Source: Dryococelus australis | Taxonomy: Eukaryota > Arthropoda > Insecta > Phasmatodea > Phasmatidae | DNA length: 64,000 bases | NCBI GenBank assembly: GCA_029891345.1 | Contig: CM057009.1 | Location: 303,281,466 to 303,345,465 of the forward strand | Direction: 5' to 3' | Shown: positions 12,370 through 24,319 of the stretch, piece by piece | Numbering within the stretch: position 1 is the first letter of the stretch | Layout of the letters: the number at the start of each line of letters is the position of its first letter | Translations under genes and position numbers: made by a program | Notes under the pieces: model-generated | What the model saw: only the letters and a program-made list of their open reading frames with translations | What the model was told of the DNA's origin: nothing | Databases searched by the model: none

Positions 12370-12941
12370 CACTATCTACCAAAAAGTAATTGGGCACCTG
12401 TCCACAATGTTTGCTCGGTGGTTGTCACCCTGTTAGAATCTCGTAGGGCTACCTCTTGTGGCTATAACAGCAGCCACCCTGTCTGGCATGCTCTCTACAA
12501 GTGTTTGCAGGACATCCACAGTGATTCGTCGCCATTCCTCTAATCTTGCAACCATCCCATGAGTTGAGCAAATAGATTTTGGCTGTGCCTGACAAGACCC
12601 CATCCAGCGATACAATTCGTCCCAAAGATGTTTTATAGGGTTAAGGTCGGGGCTCTGGGTGGGCCAGTCCAATCTGTGAACGTTGTCGGCGTACCACTGC
12701 ATAGTGGCCCTTGAAATATGGCACCTGGCATTGTCATCCTGGAAGTAACACGGGTCCATTCCGTAAAAATTCCACAATGGTGGGAGCATTTCATTATCCA
12801 GAATGTTACCATAGGCCTCTGTGTTCATGCTACCACAGACAAATACCAGCGGTCCTACGCCAAAGGCCGTGAAACACAAGTCAACTAACGTACTGAATTA
12901 CCTATCTTCATGTGTGCCCAATTACTTTTTGGTAGATAGTG
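12370..12941 (-). mobile_element. Internally deleted Tc1-like transposon with both terminal repeats
   Basis: The left end reads CACTATCTACCAAAAAGTAA and the right end is its exact inverse, giving at least 29 bp of near-perfect terminal repeat. TA flanks both ends (12368-12369 and 12942-12943). The element is only 572 bp, against about 1.2-1.7 kb for an autonomous Tc1-like element, because the 5' part of the transposase is missing. Confidence 0.92.
12433..12879 (-). pseudogene. Tc1-like transposase, C-terminal part only
   Basis: An open frame of about 148 codons encodes the second half of a DDE transposase: FQDDNARCH holds the second catalytic aspartate, and WPTQSPDLNPIKHLWDEL holds the glutamate. 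The sequence continues to the usual ESMPDRVAAVI and GGxTRY-like tail (here RGSPTRF). The N-terminal paired-like DNA-binding domain and the first catalytic aspartate are absent, so the protein cannot be an active transposase. The frame is otherwise intact, which suggests the copy is relatively young or amplified as a non-autonomous element. It is antisense to nothing recognised and lies about 170 bp past the last exon seen of the host gene. Confidence 0.9.
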
Positions 12942-13108
12942 TATTCAAAAGTTTAAATAGTGAATGTATCATGAAACTATGAATGTTTATTTTGTGTAAA
13001 ATATAGTGCATTCTATGAATTTAGCCCATAACTACTTACTTGGATAGATACTCCATTGAGATAAATTTAAGTACACAGAAAAACAAAATTCTCTGATACT
13101 GAACTCAC

Positions 13109-13225
13109 CAATCTGTGCTCCAACCATTTTTCATGACAATAAGGTAACTCTCCACCAAGATCTTCTGTCAGTTGACATTTATCTATATGTTCATGAAGTT
13201 CTTCCACACAGTTACAAAAAACAAC
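13109..13225 (-). CDS. Host-gene exon (fourth seen): end of Sec14/CRAL-TRIO domain
   Basis: The exon has 39 codons in phase 0 at both ends. Its acceptor is ATTTTTCAG and its donor is GTGAGTTC. It encodes VVFCNCVEELHEHID, then CQLTEDLGG and LPYCHEKWLEHRL. The QLTxDLGGxLxYxHxxW pattern is the conserved end of the Sec14-type domain in Dbl-family exchange factors. It follows the exon at 38245-38358 without loss of frame across a 25 kb intron. The next exon on the minus strand (spectrin-like repeat expected) was not found below it in the window. Confidence 0.85.
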
Positions 13226-16200
13226 CTGAAAAATATGTTTTATGATAATTACTCCTTACTTTGTTACAGGGTATCAAACCTTCTAAGTTTATTAATGGAG
13301 TAAACATTACAATACAGTGAACCCTTGATTAAGCATACCTCCAATTAACAGACATTGGATTTAATGGACTAACTGCTATCAAAAAATATTAGTTATAGAC
13401 CAACTCTTAAATATGTACTTGTTGAGGTTATGTTACATAGCAGTACGAATACTATTTTCAGTTTTTAATTGCATACATGGATTGTTTTAAAAACAATAAA
13501 TTTTCTAAGCAAGCCCTAGCATAATATATATTTTTTTTAGTTTTGATACTCAAACTCACTATACAGATGTCTTTCACATCACAGAAAAATAAACAACAAT
13601 AGCCACTCTTCTCCACCCACAGATAAACCACATATATTTGCACAAAATTAATTCCTTAACAGAATTGTTCCTTTAAAAATTCTTACTTGTGTTCATAGTA
13701 AACTTTTAATAAATGTTCAACCACTTGGAATTTCGCCACTGACATCACTATAACAATAGGTAGTTAAACATTGCATGCAGAGCCACCAAATTGTAAACAA
13801 TTGTGATTTGCTAGTGGAAAACATAAAAAGCAACTTAAAAATATGGTAGAATACTTTTCACTGTGTATTTTAAAATTATTTTTTAAAAATAAACATTAAT
13901 CCATACAAAATCAATGATGTAATTTTACTTTGCAGAAAATTATTTCGTGGTTCTTTTACCATTTACTTTGGTGAAAATTGTCACATTTCATATTGTGTCA
14001 GCTCACAAAAATTGAACAAAAATACAATATCTAATCCAGCAGATGTTTTGAATGCTCAAGTGTTTTGGAAGTAAATAATGTTTATACTGTATTAGATCGC
14101 TGCAAATTATAGGATATGAATTTTATTTGCATGAAGCTAATTTTTATATTCACATACAATTTTGAAATGTATGTTACTATGAGTACAGTATTTCTAGGCA
14201 AGTAAATCCAATGTGCATCAGTATAATTCTAGAATACTTTTAACTAAAATATTACGGTTTAAATTACGCCAGGTGTATCTGCACCACAACATATGTACTC
14301 ATGGGAAATGCCTCTGGCTGATTTTGCACATCTATGTTGATATAAAAGCAACTTACCAACAGGTGACAGTCTTCCATCTTGAATTACGCATACAGTAGGT
14401 CTGGAAAAGTCCCACCCTTGCTTGAAATGAAGCTTATCATTACATGAACTGGTTTTTGTTATCTGCTGGCTACTATTTCACTCTGTTTAGAAAATTCTCT
14501 TTAACTTACAATGTACTCATATTCTGCATTTATATTTTGATTTGTTTCTATAAAATTTGTGGACATTAAATATAGCCACATATATTCAAGAATTGTGCTT
14601 ATTAGTAAACAAAACAGCATTACAGTATTATTTTTGCTTATCTCTCTCTGCATGTATGGGCATGCTTGAAAAGCAGGAGGGTGGGTAATCCTTTTTTTCC
14701 CAACTGTGCCTCCAGTGAAGGAAGATAACAAAGCCTTAGCTGGCAAAAAAAAATAAACACAGTACACTCAGGATGAAGCACAATACACATGCATCAAGGA
14801 AAACCAATTAGTGTCTTACCAAAGTTTTTGTTTATTTAGCATATAGTTAAATGCTATACCTGTAATTATCTGTAATGCTGCAACTTCTGTATTATTATGC
14901 TAGTTTTTCAAGCTTATTTTTAATGAACAAAAGACGTGTGTAGTTCCTTCTACAATACCGGACAGACCTTCCTCCATAGAGTTTATTAAACGGAGGGTAC
15001 ACCATCAAAATTAGTCATAATGAAACACTAATCATGATTTATTTGCCACAACACTCTCAAGGGTTACAAAACTGTCACAAAAATTTAAGCAGTAAGTCTG
15101 CTCAAATACTACAAGGAATTGATTTGGATGAGCACATTCTTAAACATGCTACCTTAACAACCACTTCCTTTGGGCTAAAATTATTGGTAAGTTCAACATT
15201 TACTTTTTCCAAAGCCATCTACTAACATACAAAATAAAAGTTGAATTTCTCCTAGACAATCAAGTATATTTCTACAGATGCGTATCAAGAATGCTGCACC
15301 ACTCCGTGAACACAATTTTTTTTTTATTCAATCCTACATAATTAAATGGTTAATAGAAACAAGACATCTAGTTTCTAAACTGTAATGAACTTTAGAAATA
15401 CTTAATTAATATTTAGTTCATGAATTAGTTTTGGAACAAAATACTTTCAGTATAATAACCAAATATCTATATAGCATCTACAAGGTTTGTTCAACAAGAG
15501 AGAGTCATAATTATAAGATTATAAAATCTAATTTGCCAAATGAGTATAATCAGAAAAAAAAATTCAGCACAAATTTTTTGATAATAAAAAACTAAAATTA
15601 CACACAAAGGAAACGTTAATACTAATTAGTAATTCTTTGTTGCAGCTTTAAACCAAAAACAATAAGAAATAACAAAAATAATATATTAGTTCTGTATATT
15701 AAAATTACAAATTATTCAAGTCAGTTACCAAAATTATTTTGTAAGTAAACCTATACAATTTGTATTGAATGTATTTATTTCAATGTAATATCTTGAAAAC
15801 TATGCCTGGGACAGTGTTAGTACATTTTTTTGTCTTTTAATAATAAATTACATAAAATTTTATGGCCTATTGGGAATTTCTTAACAATTTCAATAATTCA
15901 TTATTTTTGGGATTTAAGTGATTTTCATGATCCAGAAGACACCTCAACATTTTTAAAGTTATGTGATAAATAATAGAAATAAATTAACTTTTGACACATT
16001 CAACACACATCGCCAAACATTATTATTCTCAATTATTACAAAGTGTTTGGTAGGCAGAAAGTTACTTCTGCCAACATGATTAACTTATCATCATTTACAC
16101 TTTAAAATTATCTAAATTCTTTGCCGTTCTGATTTACACTGTCAGACAATTAAAAAACAGGGTACAGAACAATGTTACAGATGGTACTGAAACTTTATAA

Positions 16201-16315
16201 AGGTAGTGTTACAGACACGTAATATACATTATCAAAAATAGAGCAGTATGACAATTATATCTGGATTTGTGATATGCTATACAGTGCATCATACTCCCTC
16301 ACACTGTGAAACACC
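13226..16315. other. Intron sequence, AT-rich, no gene
   Basis: This is part of the 25 kb host intron. TA-CAGTGAACCCTTGATTA at 13313-13331 resembles the tip of a pogo/Tigger transposon, but no partner end was found. The remainder is low-complexity AT-rich DNA with short chance frames. Confidence 0.55.
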
Positions 16316-16319
16316 CCAT

Positions 16320-17005
16320 GACACAGTCTAGCATGGCATCCAGTAGACACCAGATGTTATCCTGAGGCAAACAGGCCCACAATTTATGGATGGTGTGTTC
16401 CAAAACCTGGATAATGTGGCATGGCAGCAGCTGGTGTTTAAACTTGTCCCATATATTGGGAACATGTCAAGAAAGTGTGCATGCCATGGTAGTGTTTGGA
16501 CATGATGGAGACAGTGGTGGACAACCCATGTCATGTGACGTTGAGTGTTATCATGATGGAATATTGCATCTGGAATCCTGGCCAGAAATGGAAGCAAATG
16601 GAAGCATATGATCTCATCCATATATCATTGGGCCATCAGTGTTCCATATACCATGATGAGTGTGGATCGGCTATTGCAGATTATGGATCCCTAGATCAAA
16701 ATGCCTGCCATGGGGGAAGTGTGCCGCTCGATAGCAAGGTTGGGATTGCTGCATTCACCAGCGGCCCTCCACACCCTGGTGCGATAATCATCAGTCTCCA
16801 TAACGAAGTGGCCTTCATCACTAAACATCACACATCACGAGTCTGTAGCATTCCATATTGGTACCATTGCAAACAAAGCGGCCGTTGTTGCAGAGTTAAT
16901 GACAGCACACTTAATGGGCACTGGGATAGCAGATTCGTATCTGCAAGGCATCAGGAAATGGTTCATGAGCCCACAGAAGCCTAAACACTTGCCAGTATTG
17001 TGAAC
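16320..17005 (-). pseudogene. Degenerate Tc1-like transposase
   Basis: Reading the minus strand from about 17000 down, stretches match a Tc1-like transposase in order. First is a CxxSVLSLTLQQRPLCLQWYQ-like segment. Next is FSDEGHFVMETDDYRTRVWRAAG near 16840-16760, which keeps the first catalytic aspartate in the SDE motif. Then comes IFHHDNTQRHMTWVVHHCL near 16570-16510, the second-aspartate region, followed by a decayed LPWHAHFLD..PIYGTSLN where PARSPDLSPIEHVWD is expected. Several frameshifts and stops separate the blocks, and the final glutamate region is not preserved. Clear terminal repeats were not found. It lies inside the host intron. Confidence 0.75.
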
Positions 17006-17009
17006 TGAG

Positions 17010-19140
17010 CCTATATATCCATGTGTGGATTCTTTCATATATCCACCAGCTCAGGGCAGACAAGGTCAAACTACCACTTGAGAGGATCAATGGATTGTGG
17101 GCCCAATAACCATTGTGAGTCAGGTGACTAGTATTGATCCAATGAACATGGAAAGTAAGGAAGAATTAGCTGAGCTTAACATGCTTCCAAAATTGCCTAG
17201 TGTTTTTGTTGATTTCAAATACGTATCATCAAAATTCAGACTCTGAATGCCAAAAAATAGTTTCTGATATACAAAAGGGGTAATATATGTGTTGCATAAG
17301 CAGAGCTGCCAACCTCCAAGCACACCCATTAGTAATCACAATTATATACAAAAAATATGCATAAATCATGAATGATAGAGATTCTCTCCAAAATACATAT
17401 ATACTCACAAAATTGAATAGGCATACACGCAACACACATGTATAAAATAATCAAATATGTGCACATGGGTCAACCAGAAAACTGATTTCAACAATATAAT
17501 AATCACCAGGATATGTTAAAACATAAATAAGACACATCCACATAACTTCCTGTTTATCACTCTCTAGGAAAGACAGTTACGTGTTTTTAAAATTAAAGTT
17601 GTTTTATTATAATTATTTGAGTTGTTCTAAGCATTTTATGTTATTCAAACTTGCAATACATTTCTCTTACATACGCAACTACATGTTACATCACCCCTTG
17701 TTTTTGCACAAACTGCTATTGTCCATTCCATGTAAGGTAAATTTTGACAGTTGTTGGTAGTGCAGCCATAATGTATCCTCCCACCACAGCTGTTTTGTCA
17801 CTAAAGAAAAAGACGTTTGCAAACAAATGTTTGGTCCAATGCACACTTGCATATTGCTCTTTCCGTGTGTTTCCTGTCATGGCAGGCACTGAAAGACTGA
17901 TATTAGCTAACTTCCATCCAGTAATCAATGTAGGATACAAGATCTAGGTTTTATTTTTTGTAATTGTCGAGTTAAGTTTTCTGGGGTTCTGTTTATTTTA
18001 TTTTGAGCAAAAAAAGGTAACAGTGAGGGGGGAGGGGGACTTTAGTTTAACGTTTTTGTGAGACAGCACTGTTTTGACGTTCTTAGAGTCATATGGAAAT
18101 AACATTAAAATTATTGTAATTTCAAAAATGTTAACTTCAATGAAAGAACAAAACACAATATATGCGTCACTGTTCGTATTCGTACAGATGCATGACTACA
18201 CACACACACACTTTGGCAGAAGTTAACCTGACACTAGTTGAATTAACGATATAAGCAAATAAACTATTATTATTTACACACTACGAAAGTGCTAAAAGTG
18301 ATGCTTTTTTAGGCCACGTGCATTTGAAAAACAAAGTAATGGATTTCAAATACACAGTCTACAAAACACTCAAACTTATTGTTTGTAAAATTCACAACCT
18401 CTTGAACATGTGTTTTTTATGGAAATCCTTACAAGTTTTCTTCACTAAAATCTTGTTTGTTCGCACTAACATTAAATAATTTATTTGCAGAACCATTCAG
18501 TAAAATGAACACTGCGCACATTTATTGAAACCAACCAAAATAAACTTTGATGTATAATTATTGCTATGTCACTTCATTGCGGGTGGCAGTTAAGGAAAAT
18601 GGCGAAACGAGCAGTTTTGAAGTGGTAAACACGTGCTGACTAATATAACATTTCGCTCAAGAAAATGCACTACAATGGTACCTACAAACAACTATGCTTA
18701 AAGAAAGCAAAAAAAGAAAAGAAAAATTAACTACTGATGAAATATTCAGACAACACTAACAATATATGTACTCGTATAAACATGATGAGAAAAAAGCACC
18801 CTCACAATGACATTCACCAGTGTGTTGCCACAATCTTTACTGAGCGTGATATTAAATTTATCATGCTGTTTGTAGAGAATACAGAAATTGTCAACTCACA
18901 TGTAAGCTTCTGGTAAGAGTACAATATTTACCATACAGGAGGCAATACATTGTACCGTAAATATATATGGACAAAAAACCAAAAATTTTAGACGCATTGT
19001 CAAGGCTATCAATTTCAGTGATAAACAAGCCAGCCTCTGTAATTCCATAACTGGATGTTAAAATCAGTAATAACGGAAAATCTGCCATACTTGGTAGCTC
19101 TGCATAAGGATTTTCTGGCTGAACAGGCAAAAAAGGGAAA
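17010..19140. other. Intron sequence, no gene recognised
   Basis: AT-rich with a short (CA)n near 18200. Overlapping frames on both strands at 17716-17947 are the most open stretch, but I recognise no domain in them. Confidence 0.5.
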
Positions 19141-19192
19141 ATTCAGGGTTTTGTCCCAAAGGGGTTAAAACCCAAGATATTAAACTATAATC

Positions 19193-19575
19193 ATGAATTG
19201 TTCTTTGATGGGCAAATGGGTAACCATTTCCAGTGTATCAGAAATTTTTACGTGGCCAGGAGTCTATCAATATACAGAGAATTGGATAAAAGGTTGTATT
19301 GCTTGCCAAAAAGAAAAACAAAAAAATCAAAGACCTGAAGAAAAATATACAGGTTTGGTAGCTGCATATCAATGGGAACAGCTTTATTTCGATATAATGG
19401 GTTCGTTATCTAGAAGTACATCAAGTTATGTGTATGTGCTAGTTGCAATAGATAGTCTAGTAAATTTTTTCTGTTTCTTCCCTTTACTCCTACTAAGAAA
19501 GAAGAAATGTCTAAAGTGGTAATGCATCATTTGTACAGTGTTTTCGGCTCACCACTCTTTATCTAAGTGAAAAGG
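19193..19575 (+). pseudogene. Ty3/Gypsy integrase fragment
   Basis: The 109-codon frame contains WPGVYQYTENWIKGCIACQK, the CxxC end of the integrase HHCC zinc-binding domain. It continues into LYFDIMGSLSRSTSSYVYVL, the start of the catalytic core with its first aspartate. After the frame ends at 19522, a second frame continues with SKVVMHHLYSVFGSP, the expected next part of the core. The piece breaks off near 19580, well before the second aspartate and the glutamate, and is followed by AT-rich DNA and a 17-base G-run at 19621-19637. No LTR was recognised nearby. It is a stand-alone relic of a Gypsy element other than the one at 42-46 kb. Confidence 0.85.
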
Positions 19576-19637
19576 CTATGCCTTATTGATCTAGGGAATT
19601 TAGCAATTTTAATTTTATATGGGGGGGGGGGGGGGGG

Positions 19638-19940
19638 TCTAAATGGTACAAACAGCCCCATATCACCTTAAGGGTAACTTGGTTTAGTGTGCAAAAGAAA
19701 AATATAAAAATTGCTTTGCAATGCTTTCAGCCTGACATGCAACATCACTGGTATGGGGTTTTATACTTGTTTCCTTGTGTTTTAATAATGTTCACACTAC
19801 TTGCACATTTACACCAGCCAAGGTATTATTAGGAAGGAGGTTGTTGCACTTTTCAATAAATGTAGAAACCTTGCAAACAATTTGTTTGAAGAATACGGAT
19901 AGCAAGGACTTGCTAAAAATATAGGAAGACATATAATAAA
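19638..19940. other. Intron sequence, no feature
   Basis: Nothing recognised beyond the poly-G tract that precedes it. Confidence 0.5.
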
Positions 19941-19946
19941 ATTTTG

Positions 19947-20072
19947 TAATGTAGGTAGGTAGTTGGGATTAACGTCTCATAGACAGCGAGATCATTAGAG
20001 ATGGAGCAAGTTTCGCAGGGAAGAGGGATTGGGAAGGAATGGGAAGGAATCTGCCATGGCCTTTGTAATGTA
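19947..20072 (-). mobile_element. SINE fragment (tail part, tRNA head missing)
   Basis: The stretch GGTAGTTGGGATTAACG, then GAGATCATTAGAGATGGAGC, then repeated GGGAAGGAAT matches the tail half of the SINE at 30791-30994 (TCATTAGAGACAGTGC, GGAGAAGGAATC). The tRNA-like head is absent, as expected for a truncated copy. Confidence 0.65.
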
Positions 20073-20174
20073 GCCTAAGAAAAGATAATATAAAAAAATG
20101 CCTCATATAAAGATCTCAGTTTAAAACCCAGTGAGTTCTAACAGGAAAATTCAAAACATGTTCTACTTTTCAAG

Positions 20175-21400
20175 TTTGACACCCATTCAGAAAACCAGTT
20201 ACATTTGCTCAATATGGCATGTGATCACATCTGCCAGCAATACAGGCCTGACAACGACGTGGCATGATCCAAATAAAATCATCTATTCAGTTTGCGGTTT
20301 TAATGCCCATTCTTCCTGTAGAGCAGCTTTTAAGCCCTGAAAAGTGATTGGTGGATTCGGACATGAAGAAACTTTTCTCCCTAGAGCATCCCACACATGT
20401 TGTATTGGATTTAAGTCACGAGAGCAAGCACATCAATCCACGTGCGCATTATCTTGTCTTCAGTTTCCAGGAAGACATCAACAAGAGGTGCTATATGAGG
20501 CCAAGCATCATCAACCATAAGCAGGAAGTTTGGGCCCACAGCATCTCAAAACAACTGAACATAAGTTGCGAAGATCTTATCACAATACCTGACCAAAATT
20601 AAATCTTGCTGGTTTACCCATACAAAGTCATGTGAAGGTGTTTGAGTGGTTAATATAATGCCTCCCTCAACCATTATATATTCACCTTCCTATTGGTCTC
20701 TTTCCTGTACATTTGAAGGCCGAAATTGTGTTTGAGGTTCTCTCCAGCTGTGAAACCATTGAGAATTATTCTGAAGACCGAATTTTGACTCATCCGTAAA
20801 GAGAACATTTGCCCATTGATCAACTGTCCAGAGGACATGTTCACAGCTTCACTGTAGATGTCTTAGTCTATGAACATGTGTCAGGGGTAGATATACGGCA
20901 GGTCTCTGACAATAAAAGCCTTTCTGCCTAAGCCATCTGTATACTGTTTGCGTCAATACAATTGTTACAGTGGATGCTGTGAGATCAGATGTCATCTGTT
21001 GTGCATTACAACGGTGGTACCACCTTGCCCTTATGGCCAAATAACAGACCTCTCTTTCTGATCTAACTCTTGGTCATCCTTGCCCTGGTCTTCAGGATAC
21101 AGTACCAGATGTTAAAAACTGCTGCCACAGCCACGAAAAACAACAGAATAATGCACATTAAGCCATCTGGCCACATCAGCTTGAGACTGTCCAACTAACA
21201 TTATTCCTGTTACCTTCCACCGCAAGGAGTGTTCCAGGCATACTCACTGTGCTACAGCTAAGTGTGTACACAATAAACATTGCCATTAGACTAATACAGC
21301 AGCAAACACTATGTACACCATTCAATATGGGCACTGACGTCATCGCTTTCATGGTTGTAAGACAGTAACACCATCTGCTGTTCAGAATATGGGTGTTTTT
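20175..21400 (-). mobile_element. Near full-length Tc1-like element
   Basis: The element holds a degenerate but nearly complete transposase. The ends show a weak inverted match: GACACCCATTCAGAA at the left and, reversed from 21383-21400, AAACACCCATATTCTG. The size of about 1.2 kb suits a Tc1-like element. The exact ends and a TA duplication could not be fixed. Confidence 0.7.
20240..21241 (-). pseudogene. Tc1-like transposase, nearly complete, frameshifted
   Basis: Starting at ATG 21241, the minus strand gives, with frame changes, an N-terminal HTH segment (SQADVARWLNVHYSVV). A second HTH follows in the longest frame, with YLAIRARWYHRC, TASTVTIVLTQTVYRWLRQKG and VYLPLTHVHRLRHLQ. The catalytic region has VLFTDESKFGLQNNSQWF with the first aspartate near 20790. 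LMVDDAWPHIAPLVDVF, with the second, is near 20520, and RDLNPIQHVWDALGRKV, in the glutamate region, is near 20400. The glutamate position reads D (HVWDAL). Several stops and frameshifts make it a pseudogene. Confidence 0.85.
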
Positions 21401-23655
21401 TCATTTGTTTTCATTTTAATATCACCTGATACTATCTTGTGGCACAATTATCAGAGAATGGACAGATGTCTATCTGTCACTTTAATTTGGGACGGTGTTT
21501 ACAACACCCCCCCCCCTCCCCGCCCATGTTTTGCAGTTTTCAAATAAAATGACGTAATATAGTTTGAGAAATATTCATCCTAAAATGGAATCTCAAGACT
21601 ATTTGTTTTAAAGAGGATGCATTTATGCAAAGTAAACATATGTATAAATGAAATTGTACAATAATGGTTACTGTTAAAGCAATATTTATTATTAGTAGTA
21701 TGAGATATTAAGTGTCTTTTATTTTAGTTATTGCACCACTTCCCATCTACCCAATGTACAGTAAAATTTTTTTGAGAGTTCTCAAGTCAATTTTATCAAC
21801 TATGCCTACCTACTCCTGGTTTGTTGCAAGGCACTGATGTAATAATGGATAACAACTGCAGACCAACATGTTCTACTATGGACGTGGACTTATGGTAATG
21901 GCATGGCCACCTGGAAATGTGAAACTTTTCCAAAGAGTGGGATACTGCAGCATTTTCTTCAAATGGATGAAGGACATGACACAGTTGTCACACTACTGAG
22001 AAATCTTGAACATCAATAAAAGATACTACAATCACTGCTGTGTGTTACATTATGTAGATGGCCCTGATGGGACATAATCTATATACCTGATATTAGAATA
22101 CTGATCAAGGCGGCTGCTTCAGTGGAGCAGCAGTGTCAGTATATGGTACAGGCCAGGTTGCTCGCTGTCAATGCTTCTGTATTTCTCCTCTCTTACCCCT
22201 CTGCGGGAAACTGCTTGTTGTCAGTGTGGAAGGCTGTGTTGTCACAAAGAATTAACCATTCAACAAGATACAAAGCTATGAAAATGTTCTCTGTACTTCG
22301 AGACTGTTTGAGAGACATTTTAAGTGGTGATAGAGAGTATTTAAAGGTCATTTTGATGAGTCAATAATGAAACATTTTGAGGGAGTGAATATTACATGTT
22401 CCTGATTTGGGAGGAATTAAAGAGTTTTTAACCAAAAATGAGATTTATTGATAATTATTTTATTGGCATCAAAGGTTTAGGGTTCAAAGCTTTGCAAATG
22501 TTTTTATTATTTTAATTTTAAATTTATAATTTTATATAAGTATACATGGGGTAATATGGTATTTTTTTATAAATATCATAATGATATTAAAATTAGTATT
22601 CTCACATGACCATGTTGGTCATGTTTTAAAATCAGAGTTCCTATAATTCTCATGGTTTTAAAAGTATTTCTCTGCAAAGTTATTATTGTAATGAATCAAT
22701 ATTGCAACAATGTTTGGGGCAAGGTAACAAACAAAATGTTGTCCACATATTTAATTTCTAGTTAAATTTTATGTTGAAATGTTTCATAAACCCCATTTGT
22801 ATTTTTACCACTGCTGTATCTCCTGAAAGTTGTATTTTTTTTAAAAGGAATTAAAAAATGTTAACTGAAAAAACTTTATGGGAGAAATGTAACTATGTTT
22901 CATGTGATGGAGTGAGTCTGTCACACGTTTAGACTTTGTATTCCATAAAGTGGCCACAGCCAACTTGAAACTGGTTCCTAAAAAGTAACACCTTTTACCA
23001 TAAGAAAATTTATTTCTTGGGCATGTACAGTCGACCCACGCAATTGAGACAGACCCTGAAAAGTACAAATGAAAAACAAACTGGCCACCACCAACTGAGA
23101 AAACCGAAGTGCGGAGTTTTCTCCACTTGTGTGCTTATTACCATCAATTTGTACTCGAGTTTCCCATGACTGCCAAGACACTGCCTTAACTGACTCAGAC
23201 AAAAATTAAATTTTCTTGGGCCACTGAGTGCGGGAGTTGCTTTTAGCTATTTGAAAACTAAAGGAAATTCTTATATCTCCCTCCATCCTTAGTTTTCTGA
23301 ACAATTAGGGCATGTTGATTCTGGATACTGATGATAGTGATGTAAACATCAGAGCTATATAATCTCAGATTCAGGACGGAAGGAGAGACCTCTACAATAC
23401 TTCATTAAGGTACTGCACAAGCCCAAGAGAAATCACTGTGTGATATGCAGTAAAAAATCTGATCATGGTGAAAAAAATGTCATAAGTCTGTCCAGCTCCC
23501 CCCCCCCCCCCTCATTTTTTATGGCAGACTTTTTTTTTAGAACCAATAATGATTAATTTGGCTCACTAATAAATTTCAAGAACTCTTAAAGTGAAATAGC
23601 TCAAGGGATACAACATATTCAAGAATACGTTAAAATATAGAACATCTGGATTTTT
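21401..23655. other. Intron sequence with C-run and a pogo-like end
   Basis: No gene was recognised. A C-run lies near 21505. TA-CAGTCGACCCACGCAATT at 23026 resembles a pogo/Tigger-type terminal repeat tip, without a found partner. The 81-codon frame at 22122-22367 has no recognisable domain. Confidence 0.5.
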
Positions 23656-23663
23656 GGAGTACC

Positions 23664-23771
23664 GGTTTGATTCCCGGACAGGGCACTTATTTTTTTATTG
23701 CTACTGGGTTCAATTCCCCGACAGGCCACATTTTTTTTATTTGTAACGGGTTTGATGTCTGGACAGGGCGC
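23664..23771 (+). repeat. Three tandem tRNA-3'-end-like units (about 42 bp each)
   Basis: The units begin GGTTTGATTCCCGGACAGGG (23664), GGGTTCAATTCCCCGACAGG (23706) and GGGTTTGATGTCTGGACAGG (23747), each followed by GCAC or CAC and a T-rich run. Each contains an RNA polymerase III B-box-like core (GGTTCAATTCC in the second). They look like repeated T-arm/acceptor halves of a tRNA-derived repeat. Confidence 0.6.
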
Positions 23772-24315
23772 TTAACATTTTTTGTTTTTGCGTACTTGCG
23801 TGATGATATATTGTCTCTTCGGCAGCTGGAGAGAGACTGATGAGTTGGTCCATCAGGTGATGGTTCACAACTGAGGACATGTAGAGGGGGAAATGCAGTT
23901 GCAATGGGGAGGAGAAAGAGAGATGGAGATGTCTCATCGGCAGCTGAAGAGAGATGATGTGGCCAACATATGATTTTGGAGAGGGAAATGCAGTTGCATA
24001 GGGAAATGCATAAGCGGTGTGTAATTAGATGATATAAATATATTATTTATTTGTACACTTGTATAATTAGCAACTACCCATTACATAATTACTCATTACG
24101 CAATCACCAACTCCATACATATGTTGACTCCCTACGACAGCCAGCTCTCAACTGATCTGAGACTGCTATTACCAAAGTGTTTTACCCTGCCACCATATTG
24201 AATTATAACAGTATTACAAAATAAAATAATATATATTTAATTAGATTATTATAAATAGCCATTATCATTGATGAGGCCATTAGTTTAAATTGTATGTCGA
24301 CTCTTAATGTGTACA
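23772..24315. other. Intron sequence, no gene
   Basis: A GAGGGGAAATGCAGTTGCA-like phrase occurs twice (near 23885 and 23978), about 93 bp apart, in purine-rich DNA. No coding region was recognised. Confidence 0.45.
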
Positions 24316-24319
24316 TGAA

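Noticed and set aside
16496-16984. 162-codon plus-strand frame
   Set aside because: It is antisense to a Tc1-like transposase pseudogene whose catalytic motifs read on the minus strand.
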